Below the pieces are notes generated by a model. The model had not been told where the DNA came from, did not search any database, and saw only the letters and a program-made list of their open reading frames with translations. Source: an uncultured Flavobacteriaceae bacterium (lineage in GTDB: Bacteria; Bacteroidota; Bacteroidia; Flavobacteriales; Flavobacteriaceae). From it: a DNA stretch of 54,769 nucleotides. The translations under genes and the position numbers were made by a program. Within the stretch, counting starts at the first letter, position 1; every line of letters starts with the position of its first letter. Positions 47,582-54,769 of the stretch are shown piece after piece. Location: contig CAJQQG010000020.1 in NCBI GenBank assembly GCA_905480425.1, positions 1-54,769 on the forward strand, given 5' to 3'.

Positions 47582-48892
47582 ATGAATAAAGATCAAGTAG
47601 TTTCAAAAAAAATATTATTTCCTTTTATTTTAGTGAGTTCATTGTTTGCACTTTGGGGTTTTGCGAATGCAGTCACAGACCCTATGGTGCAGGCCTTTAA
47701 AAAAGTATTAGAATTATCCAATTCAGAAGCTGCTTGGGTACAAATGGCATTTTACGGAGGCTATTTTTGCATGGCGCTACCCGCAGCATTGTTTATGAGA
47801 AAATACTCTTATAAAGTTGGTATTTTAATTGGTTTAGGACTGTATGCTATTGGTGCTCTTTTATTTTATCCAGCTGCTCAGTATCAAAATTTTATGTTTT
47901 TTTGTCTTGGATTATACATTCTAACTTTTGGTTTAGCATTTTTAGAAACCGCAGCAAATCCATATATCTTAAGCATGGGAAGTAAAAAAACAGCAACACA
48001 GAGGTTAAATTTAGCACAAGCCTTTAATCCTGTTGGATTAATTGCTGGACTTTTTGTTGCACAACAATTTATTCTTAAAAATTTAAAATCAGATGATATA
48101 ATGGATTTTAACGCTTTAGATGAAGCTAGTAAGATTGCTATTAAAACATATGATTTACTTATAATTCGAAATCCTTATGTGATTCTAGGAATTGTTTTAA
48201 TTGGAATCTTTATTGTATTTCTGGTAAGTAAAATGCCTCAGTCTAAAGATGAAAATAACTTCCCAAGTATAGGAGATACTATTTTTGCTCTTAAAAACAA
48301 CACTAACTACATCTTTGGAGTTATTGCCCAAATTTTATATGTAGGTGCACAAATAATGTGTTGGACATACATTTATCAATACGCAGAAGCAATTAGTATT
48401 GATGCAGTAACTGCTGGATATTATCAAATGATAGCCTTTATTTTATTCATAATTGGTAGAGCAATTGGAACGTATTTATTGAAACATACAAACCCTGGCA
48501 AATTATTACTTTACTTTGCAATCCTATCCATTGCTTTAATTCAAGGAACTATATTTATAACAGGTATTGTTGGGCTTTATGCTTTGGTAGGGGTTTCCTT
48601 TTTCATGTCCATAATGTTTCCTACAATTTATGGAATTGCCTTAAGCGATTTAACAGAGGAACAATCCAAAATAGGGTCTGCTGGTCTAGTAATGGCAATT
48701 GTCGGAGGTGCGTTAATGCCTAAATTACAGGGACTAATTATAGATACTGGAGGAAATGGAGTCGCTGATATAAAAATTGTAGGAGTATCAGAAGTGAATT
48801 TTTCTTTCACACTTCCTTTGATTTGTTTTTTATTTATTGCTTGGTATGGCTTAAAAGTATTTAGAAATGCATCACAAAAAAATAATGTTTAA
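47582..48892 (+). CDS. fucP: L-fucose:H+ symporter, FucP-type MFS permease
   Basis: The 436-residue inner-membrane protein has twelve predicted helices and FucP-family features: SLFALWGFANAVTDPMVQAFKK at helix 1, QMAFYGGYFCMALPAALF, FLETAANPYILSMG and LNLAQAFNPVGLIAG. The acidic residue at the position of the proton/sugar site in NAVTDPM replaces the usual NDxL form only in part. It is likely the importer for the sugar used by the rest of the operon. It is followed by the mutarotase after 3 bp. Confidence 0.93.
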   Translation: MNKDQVVSKKILFPFILVSSLFALWGFANAVTDPMVQAFKKVLELSNSEAAWVQMAFYGGYFCMALPAALFMRKYSYKVGILIGLGLYAIGALLFYPAAQYQNFMFFCLGLYILTFGLAFLETAANPYILSMGSKKTATQRLNLAQAFNPVGLIAGLFVAQQFILKNLKSDDIMDFNALDEASKIAIKTYDLLIIRNPYVILGIVLIGIFIVFLVSKMPQSKDENNFPSIGDTIFALKNNTNYIFGVIAQILYVGAQIMCWTYIYQYAEAISIDAVTAGYYQMIAFILFIIGRAIGTYLLKHTNPGKLLLYFAILSIALIQGTIFITGIVGLYALVGVSFFMSIMFPTIYGIALSDLTEEQSKIGSAGLVMAIVGGALMPKLQGLIIDTGGNGVADIKIVGVSEVNFSFTLPLICFLFIAWYGLKVFRNASQKNNV

Positions 48893-48895
48893 ATA

Positions 48896-49240
48896 ATGAA
48901 GAAACTTAAACGACATTGTTATGCTTTAGATTTAATTGATGACATACATCTTATAAGTATTTACAAAAAACATCACCAAGAAGTTTGGCCAGAGATCACT
49001 AAAAGTCTTTTAGATTCAGGAATTGAAAATGCAGAAATATATTGTGTCGGTAATCGTTTATTTATGATATTAGAGGTAGTGGATACCTTTACTTTTGAAA
49101 AAAAAGAAAAAATGGATATCAAAAATATTAAGGTACAAGAATGGGAAAAGTTGATGTGGTCCTATCAACAAAAACTTCCTGTTGCAAAAAAAGGTGAGAA
49201 ATGGTTATTGATGGATAAAATCTTCCAATTAAAAAAATAA
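48896..49240 (+). CDS. RhaM/FucU-like sugar mutarotase
   Basis: The 114-residue protein belongs to the L-rhamnose mutarotase family, which speeds anomer exchange of the free sugar. Visible features are RHCYALDLIDD, YKKHHQEVWPEITKSLLDSGI with the conserved HxxVWPE core, the NRLFMILEV strand and the late WEKLMW. In a fucose operon it would supply the anomer needed by the dehydrogenase. It lies 3 bp after fucP and 10 bp before the flavoenzyme. Confidence 0.88.
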   Translation: MKKLKRHCYALDLIDDIHLISIYKKHHQEVWPEITKSLLDSGIENAEIYCVGNRLFMILEVVDTFTFEKKEKMDIKNIKVQEWEKLMWSYQQKLPVAKKGEKWLLMDKIFQLKK

Positions 49241-49250
49241 AAATATACCG

Positions 49251-50396
49251 ATGAAATTAAATATAAACTCTCAATATCCCTCAGTAAGTGACTTAAGGAA
49301 AAGAGCTAAATTCAAAATGCCAAAATTTGCCTTTGATTATTTAGATGGGGGTTGTAATGATGATATTAATTTGAATAAAAATCGAACAGATATTCAAAAA
49401 ATTGAACTAATGCCTAACTACTTATCAGACTTTGATGAGTCTTTAATGAAGACAGAGTTATTTGGACATACCTATGATGCACCATTTGGAATCGCACCTA
49501 TTGGCCTTCAGGGATTAATGTGGCCAAATTCACCAGAGATACTTGCAAAAGCAGCAATGGAGCATAATATTCCATTTATACTTAGTAGTGTCACTACTTC
49601 AAGTATAGAAACGATTGCGGAGATAACAGAGGGTAAATCATGGTTTCAATTATATCATCCTGCAGATGAAAAAATAAAAAATGATTTATTGGATAGAGCT
49701 GAAAATGCTGGTATGAGTGTTTTAGTAATTTTAGCTGACGTACCAACTTTTGGGTTTAGGCCTAGGGATATTAAAAATGGCCTGTCAATGCCACCAAAAA
49801 TGAATTTAAATAATATTATTGAGGTAATAAAAAATCCTGAATGGACACTTAAAACACTCCTGTATGGAAAACCTGCTTTTAAAACAATGATGCCCTACAT
49901 TCCTAAAGGATTAAATCTTCAAAAATTAGGAGAGTTTATGGATATAACTTTTTCTGGACGTTTAAATGAAGAAAGGATAGCTTCCATTAGATCAAAGTGG
50001 AAAGGAACGTTAATAATCAAAGGAATTGTTGGTGAGCAGGATGCCGAAAAGGCAATACGTTTAGGTGCAGATGGTTTGATAATATCTAATCATGGTGGAC
50101 GTCAACTAGATGCAGGGCAATCCTCAATAGTATCTATGACAGATTTAGCCAAAAAATATAAAAATAAAATAAAAATAATGATAGATTCTGGATTACAAAG
50201 TGGCCCAGATATTGCCAGGGCAATGGCAAGTGGTGCAGAATTTACCTTTATGGGAAGAAGCTTTATGTATGGAGTCGGTGCCCTTGGAAATGAAGGGGGA
50301 AATCATACCATTTCATTAATTAAAAAGGAGTTACTTCAAGTAATGGAACAACTTTGCTGTGAGAAAACATCTGATTTTAAAAATCACTTAATCTAG
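49251..50396 (+). CDS. FMN-dependent alpha-hydroxy-acid dehydrogenase, probably L-lactate dehydrogenase
   Basis: The 381-residue TIM-barrel flavoprotein shows family markers: FDYLDGGCNDD, PFGIAPIGLQGLMWP, SWFQLYHPAD, IIKGIVGEQDAEKAI, and the catalytic histidine with substrate Arg in SNHGGRQLDAG, then IDSGLQSGPDIARA and FMGRSFMYG. It oxidises L-2-hydroxy acids to 2-keto acids. As the last gene of the fucose operon it fits oxidation of the L-lactate released by the hydrolase. The electron acceptor (quinone or O2) cannot be told from the sequence. Confidence 0.9.
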   Translation: MKLNINSQYPSVSDLRKRAKFKMPKFAFDYLDGGCNDDINLNKNRTDIQKIELMPNYLSDFDESLMKTELFGHTYDAPFGIAPIGLQGLMWPNSPEILAKAAMEHNIPFILSSVTTSSIETIAEITEGKSWFQLYHPADEKIKNDLLDRAENAGMSVLVILADVPTFGFRPRDIKNGLSMPPKMNLNNIIEVIKNPEWTLKTLLYGKPAFKTMMPYIPKGLNLQKLGEFMDITFSGRLNEERIASIRSKWKGTLIIKGIVGEQDAEKAIRLGADGLIISNHGGRQLDAGQSSIVSMTDLAKKYKNKIKIMIDSGLQSGPDIARAMASGAEFTFMGRSFMYGVGALGNEGGNHTISLIKKELLQVMEQLCCEKTSDFKNHLI

Positions 50397-50677
50397 TAAA
50401 AAAAGTTAGGTCCTATATTACCCATTTAGGATGAAAATTATTTCAATAATGGACCATCTCATTATTATAAAAGAAAATTTATATCGATAGGCTACTTAGT
50501 TACCATTAAATTCTTGACTAATATTTCTTAAAATTGTTTGATTATATATAATTAATTCGTGTAATTTAATGATAGAAATCTTCTAAAGATTATTTTTTAG
50601 ATTAGCATCATAATTAAGTTTAATTATTATTAATGGTCAAAGTGTTTGATGTTCTATTTTTTCCAAAAATTTAAGGT
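50397..50677. other. 281 bp intergenic stretch, no gene seen
   Basis: AT-rich sequence with stops in all frames. Only a 6 bp hairpin (AATCTT-CTA-AAGATT, 50577-50591) stands out. No clear terminator for the fucose operon and no TAnnTTTG box for the next gene were found. Confidence 0.5.
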
Positions 50678-51649
50678 ATGATAAGTGATAAAATTAATGC
50701 TTTATGGCACCCAGAATGTTATCATGGCTGGGGGAAATCTAAACGATTTTTTGAAGGTTGGTACTATAAAGTTGTAAGTGAAAATCAAAGACACGCTGTT
50801 GCTATTATTCCTGGGATAGCTATGGATGAAAACGGAAAAAAACAAGCATTTATTCAAATCTTGGATGGTAAGAATTTAAATTCTACCTATCATCGATTTA
50901 ATCCTGAAAAATTTGAACCTACTCCCAAAATACATTCTCTAAAGATTGAAAATAATTTTTTCAGTCAAAAAAAAGTAATCCTCAATTTACCTGAGATTAA
51001 GGGAGAACTTATTTTTGATAATCTATCACCATGGCCTAGTAGTATTTTATCACCTGGTATAATGGGACCATTTTCATTTGTTCCTTTTATGGAATGCTAT
51101 CATGGAATTTTGAGTATGAATCATAGTATAAATGGAACATTGATGCTTAATGGTAAAACTTTATCGTTCGATAAAGGCAGAGGATATATGGAAAAAGACT
51201 GGGGACACTCTTTTCCAGAGGGATATATTTGGATGCAGAGTAATCATTTTAGTAAAAAAGAAACCTCCATCAAGATTTCTATTGCTAAAATACCTTGGCT
51301 AAGAAGTTCTTTTATAGGATTTATAGCAGGCTTGATGATTGAAGGGCGTTTAATCCAATTTACCACCTACAATAGAACAATACTTGAAAATTGTAGTGTA
51401 AATCAAAAAGAAGTTAGAATTGTTATGGAAAATAAAAAATATAAACTCAGTATCGTTGCACAAAGAGAAAAAGGAACTTCATTAGCAGCACCAATATCAG
51501 GTTTTATGAATGGCCGCATAGAGGAAAGTATGAATGCTGAAATCCATGTTGTCTTATTCAATAAGAAAAACAACAATAAAATATTAGATGACACTGGTTT
51601 GTCAGCTGGAATAGAAGTTGCTGGCAAATATGAATTATTACTAAAATGA
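50678..51649 (+). CDS. tocopherol cyclase (VTE1)-family protein
   Basis: The 323-residue protein carries the family opening RFFEGWYYKVV and later FDKGRGYMEKDWGHSFPEGYIWMQSNHF, both hallmark blocks of the tocopherol-cyclase-like lipocalin-related fold found in plants and scattered bacteria. Plant enzymes close the chromanol ring of vitamin E. Bacterial members outside cyanobacteria lack the rest of that pathway and their function is unknown, so the name marks the family only. No signal peptide is seen. It stands alone between the fucose operon and a convergent oxidoreductase. Confidence 0.82.
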   Translation: MISDKINALWHPECYHGWGKSKRFFEGWYYKVVSENQRHAVAIIPGIAMDENGKKQAFIQILDGKNLNSTYHRFNPEKFEPTPKIHSLKIENNFFSQKKVILNLPEIKGELIFDNLSPWPSSILSPGIMGPFSFVPFMECYHGILSMNHSINGTLMLNGKTLSFDKGRGYMEKDWGHSFPEGYIWMQSNHFSKKETSIKISIAKIPWLRSSFIGFIAGLMIEGRLIQFTTYNRTILENCSVNQKEVRIVMENKKYKLSIVAQREKGTSLAAPISGFMNGRIEESMNAEIHVVLFNKKNNNKILDDTGLSAGIEVAGKYELLLK

Positions 51650-51690
51650 TTTTAAATTAAAATAACCTCTTTTTATTAGTCATCTCAAAT

Positions 51691-52698
51691 CTATTTATCA
51701 TCAATAACTTTCAAAACTAGTTTTCCAAGTTTTTTTCCAGAGAATAATCGTAAAAAAGTTTCATGAAAATTATCGATTCCTTCATAAACATCTTCATTAC
51801 TTTTTAATTTTCTCTCTTTTATCCATTTAGTCATATTTTCAAAAGCTTCTTGATACCTGTCTGCATAATCAAAGACAACCATTCCTTTCATACTAGCACG
51901 ATTTACTAACAACGATAAATAATTTTTAGGCCCTTGTACTTCCATGCTATTATATTGAGAAATAGCTCCACAAATTACGACTCTTGCATTTCTTCTAAGA
52001 AATATCAAAGCGTCATCTAAAATTTCTCCTCCTACATTATCAAAATAGATGTCAATCCCTTTAGGGCATTGTTTTTTTATTCCCTTTTGAATAGATTCAT
52101 TTTTATAATCAATTGCACCATCAAAGCCAAGCTCATCAGTTAAATAATCACATTTTTCTTTTCCTCCTGCAATACCTATAACAAATGCCCCTTTAAGTTT
52201 AGCGATTTGACCTACAATACTTCCAACGGCGCCTGCTGCTCCAGAAACCAAAACAACATCATTTTTTTTTAATTTTCCAACTTCAAGAATTCCAAAATAA
52301 GCTGTCATGCCAGGCATTCCAAGGATCCCTAAATACTTAGGGATAGAGGCTTTATTAGGATCAACTTTAAAATAACCTTCACCATCTGAAATACTGTAAA
52401 GTTGAACTCCTCCCCAGCCGCTAACATAATCTCCTATTTTAAATTTTGTCGTGCCATTAACTTGAATCACTTTTCCAACAGAACCTGACCTCATAACAGA
52501 ATTTAGTTCAACAGGAGGGATATAGGATCGAGTATTATTAATCCAACCACGCATTGCAGGGTCAAGAGAGATATAATGATTTTCGATTAAAATCTCTCCA
52601 GAATTTAATTCAGGAATTAAACTTTCTTCTAAACTCCATGTTTCTTTTGTTGGAAATCCTACAGGGTGTTTAACAAGTATTTGAGCTTTGTTTTTCAT
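51691..52698 (-). CDS. MDR-family NADP-dependent enone/alkenal oxidoreductase (CurA-like)
   Basis: The 335-residue medium-chain reductase lacks the structural and catalytic zinc ligands and has LGILGMPGMTAYFGILEVG, VLVSGAAGAVGSIVGQIAKLKG for NADP(H), the KxxY-like region, and YFDNVGGEILDDAL. These are the marks of the leukotriene-B4-dehydrogenase/prostaglandin-reductase branch, which reduces double bonds next to a carbonyl. I start at ATG 52698 rather than the TTG just before it. It is divergent from the flavin oxidoreductase gene, sharing an 85 bp gap with an inverted repeat. Confidence 0.88.
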   Translation of the reverse strand: MKNKAQILVKHPVGFPTKETWSLEESLIPELNSGEILIENHYISLDPAMRGWINNTRSYIPPVELNSVMRSGSVGKVIQVNGTTKFKIGDYVSGWGGVQLYSISDGEGYFKVDPNKASIPKYLGILGMPGMTAYFGILEVGKLKKNDVVLVSGAAGAVGSIVGQIAKLKGAFVIGIAGGKEKCDYLTDELGFDGAIDYKNESIQKGIKKQCPKGIDIYFDNVGGEILDDALIFLRRNARVVICGAISQYNSMEVQGPKNYLSLLVNRASMKGMVVFDYADRYQEAFENMTKWIKERKLKSNEDVYEGIDNFHETFLRLFSGKKLGKLVLKVIDDK

Positions 52699-52733
52699 CA
52701 AACGAATATACGTTTTTCTCTCAATTTTAATTT

Positions 52734-52770
52734 AAATCATTATATTTTGAAATTAAAAATTTAATGATTT
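52734..52770. promoter_or_regulatory. 9 bp inverted repeat between the divergent oxidoreductase genes
   Basis: AAATCATTA (52734-52742) and TAATGATTT (52762-52770) are perfect complements 19 bp apart, suited to a dimeric regulator controlling both genes. The right arm is part of the TAATGATTTTAA motif seen elsewhere in this half of the window. Confidence 0.45.
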
Positions 52771-52783
52771 TAAAAATTAAAAA

Positions 52784-53740
52784 ATGGATCAAAATAAAAT
52801 TACTCAACTTTTAGGGATTAAATATCCAATTATTCAGGCGGGAATGGTTTGGGCTAGTGGTTGGCGATTAGCTTCTTCTGTAAGTAATAACGGAGGCTTA
52901 GGTCTTATTGGTGCAGGATCAATGTATCCTGATATTTTAAGAGAACACATACAGAAATGTAAAAAAGCAACCGATAAACCATTTGGAGTAAATGTACCTT
53001 TGTTATATCCTAATATTGAGCAGTTGATGGAGATAATTGTTGAAGAAAAAGTTTCAATTGTTTTTACAGCAGCAGGTAATCCTAAGTTATGGACCGAACA
53101 CTTGAAGTCTCATGGTTGTATTGTAATACACGTTGTTAGCTCTGTTAAATTTGCATTAAAAGCACAAGATTGTGGTGTAGATGCATTAGTTGCAGAGGGT
53201 TTTGAAGCTGGAGGACACAATGGTCGTGAAGAAACTACCACAATGACTCTAATACCTTTGGTTAAAAAAGCCATTAAAATTCCTTTAATTGCTGCTGGGG
53301 GAATAGGTTCTGGTCCTGCAATGTTGGCAGCTATTGCTCTAGGCGCTGATGGGGTTCAAGTGGGCTCCCGCTTTGTCGCAACTCCAGAGGCATCTTCACA
53401 TTTAAATTTCAAAGAAGAAGTTCTAAGGTCAAAGCAAGGATCAACTTTATTAACACTCAAAGAATTGACGCCCGTTAGAATGATCAAAAATCCTTTTTAT
53501 CAAAAAATTAGTGCACTCTATAAATCAGGAGCTGATATTGACGAGCTCAAAAAAACTTTGGGCAGAGGAAGAGCAAAAAAAGGAATGTTTGAAGGTGACC
53601 TTATTGAAGGTGAATTAGAAATTGGTCAAGTTTCTGCACAAATAAATTCAATTATTCCTGCAGCTGACATATTAAAAGAATTTATTGAATCATATAATAA
53701 AACATTAAGTTCTTTAAGTAAAATGAATGCCTTTAAATAA
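52784..53740 (+). CDS. nitronate monooxygenase-family FMN oxidoreductase
   Basis: The 318-residue TIM-barrel flavoprotein has the N-terminal YPIIQAGMVWASGWRLA, FGVNVPLLYP, AEGFEAGGHNGREE with the histidine conserved in this family, LIAAGGIGSGPAMLAA and DGVQVGSRFVATPEA. Members include nitronate monooxygenases, quinone reductases and the FabK enoyl reductase. Pairing with a divergent alkenal reductase suggests detoxification of reactive electrophiles, but the reaction cannot be fixed. Confidence 0.86.
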   Translation: MDQNKITQLLGIKYPIIQAGMVWASGWRLASSVSNNGGLGLIGAGSMYPDILREHIQKCKKATDKPFGVNVPLLYPNIEQLMEIIVEEKVSIVFTAAGNPKLWTEHLKSHGCIVIHVVSSVKFALKAQDCGVDALVAEGFEAGGHNGREETTTMTLIPLVKKAIKIPLIAAGGIGSGPAMLAAIALGADGVQVGSRFVATPEASSHLNFKEEVLRSKQGSTLLTLKELTPVRMIKNPFYQKISALYKSGADIDELKKTLGRGRAKKGMFEGDLIEGELEIGQVSAQINSIIPAADILKEFIESYNKTLSSLSKMNAFK

Positions 53741-53849
53741 TTCTTTGCTATTACATTAAAAAAAGATATACTCTAATGATAAAACGATTTTGCTATGAAA
53801 ACGTAACTGACTTGAACAAAGAATTAATCCATATCAAAATTTAGATGTT

Positions 53850-54769
53850 TTATTCCCCTTTTCGAATCATAATATTTCGATATTCAACTTTTCCATGATC
53901 CCCCTGAAGCATCAAAGGACCTTTATCCGCCTCATTACTATCTAAAGCTCCTCCTGTTATTCCAGGTATTATTTGATCATTAATGATGGTTTTTCCATTT
54001 GCTATTATTGTTACTCTCCTTCCTATCAAAGTAATATCAAAAACTTGCCATTCACCAGCAGGATTTGCAGCCATCTCATTTGGTGTTAAAAACCCATAAA
54101 CGGCACCAAACAAAATATTACTTGGATCCTTTCCATAGCTATCTTCAACTTGAACTTCATAACGCCCTCGTAAGTATATACCAGAATTACTACCCTTTGG
54201 AATTCGAGCTTCAATGTGTAATTGAAAATCTTCATATGTATCAGTCGTTAATAAGTTAATACCTGATTTTGGATTAACTAAAATACCATTATCTACTAAC
54301 CATTGATTTTTTCTGTTGGGATATTCTGGCTGCCAACCGTTCAAATTAGTTTTATTAAAAATTGAGATTGCTTCACCAAACTTTACAGGATTTGATCGAA
54401 TTAATTTAGGAGCTCTTTTACCCTCAAAAGAATAGGCTTTTGCATTACTTCCTAAAATAGTACCTATTAACTTACCTTCTTTAACTTTTGCTGAGAAATG
54501 AAGATCAGTTTCTCCATTCCATTGAGGAGGAATACTAAAATCTATAATGCCATTATTAAAATGAACTTCAGAAATTGGACGGGCACTTCCATTGTATTCG
54601 ACGAAATATCCAACCAAAGTTTTACTTCCAGATAATTTCACTTCCAACCAAGAGGGTGAAATACGTTTATCCATTTTCACATTTATATCCCATTTTCCAA
54701 TAATGGCATCATTGTTTTGTGCAGAAATTATTCCACAAAAAAATGTGGCTATAAAAAATTTATATTTAA
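53850..54769 (-). CDS. secreted DUF1080 (3-keto-glucoside hydrolase-like) protein, start beyond window
   Basis: The frame is open to the right edge. Upstream of the first in-window GTG it continues through GKWDIN and a signal-peptide-like stretch (FFIATFFCGIISAQ), so the true ATG lies at or just past 54769. A first beta-rich domain (about 100 residues; WLEVKLSGSKTLVGYFVEY) is followed by the DUF1080 concanavalin-like domain with FNKTNLNGWQPE, SNSGIYLRGRYEVQVEDSYG, GEWQVFDITLIG and GPLMLQGDHGKVEYRN. DUF1080 members bind or cleave 3-keto-disaccharides in the envelope. A link to the nearby sugar operon is possible but not shown. Confidence 0.82.
   Translation of the reverse strand, partial: KYKFFIATFFCGIISAQNNDAIIGKWDINVKMDKRISPSWLEVKLSGSKTLVGYFVEYNGSARPISEVHFNNGIIDFSIPPQWNGETDLHFSAKVKEGKLIGTILGSNAKAYSFEGKRAPKLIRSNPVKFGEAISIFNKTNLNGWQPEYPNRKNQWLVDNGILVNPKSGINLLTTDTYEDFQLHIEARIPKGSNSGIYLRGRYEVQVEDSYGKDPSNILFGAVYGFLTPNEMAANPAGEWQVFDITLIGRRVTIIANGKTIINDQIIPGITGGALDSNEADKGPLMLQGDHGKVEYRNIMIRKGE

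Noticed and set aside
52703-52710. TATATTCG before the MDR oxidoreductase as promoter
   Set aside because: It would put the transcript start at or inside the start codon.

Overview
The window is AT-rich chromosomal DNA from a member of the Bacteroidota, most likely a marine Flavobacteriaceae. Several independent signs agree: a fused SecDF, an archaeal-type ProRS, a Rho with a long Asn-rich insert, a DUF4293 protein beside rho, a tmRNA whose tag reads GENNYALAA, and repeated use of the Bacteroidota -7 promoter box TAnnTTTG a short distance upstream of housekeeping genes. No rRNA, CRISPR array or intact insertion sequence was seen.

The left part (1-31.4 kb) is conserved core. It runs: a TPR sensor-like gene cut by the left edge, a YfcE-type phosphodiesterase, DUF4293, rho, a tRNA-Glu/rpsT unit, proS, a lipoprotein with a FadL-like outer-membrane protein, a folE-cysS-yidD-lgt series, a DinB/YfiT-like protein, secDF, mdh, gyrB, asnB, an amidohydrolase lipoprotein, an outer-membrane protein paired with a large TPR protein, ftsE, typA and ssrA (tmRNA). 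Several of these genes carry a near-identical TATATTTG box, which helps place their starts.

The right part, beyond ssrA (31.4-54.8 kb), is accessory metabolism, with about 500 bp of gene-free sequence at the junction. It begins with an M28 glutamate-carboxypeptidase-like peptidase. A leftward operon of nine genes follows: an indoleamine 2,3-dioxygenase-like protein, a tryptophanase-like PLP lyase, an iron alcohol dehydrogenase, a ribulose-phosphate-3-epimerase homologue, and a complete phosphotransferase system (EIIA, EIIC, EIIB, HPr, EI). I know of no described system that joins tryptophan-ring chemistry to a self-contained PTS, and this is my main candidate for something new.

A divergent rightward operon of eight genes encodes what looks like a complete non-phosphorylating L-fucose pathway: FucP permease, mutarotase, L-fucose dehydrogenase, lactonase, an altronate-dehydratase-family dehydratase, a 2-keto-3-deoxy-sugar-acid dehydrogenase, an FAH-family hydrolase and an L-lactate-oxidising flavoenzyme. 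The two operons share a 172 bp intergenic region with a perfect 12 bp inverted repeat. The window closes with a tocopherol-cyclase-like protein, two oxidoreductases and the start-truncated gene of a secreted DUF1080 protein.

No transcription factor is encoded in the accessory part, so its control must come from elsewhere or act through the short inverted repeats listed. Functions are read from motifs and family knowledge; no database search was possible.
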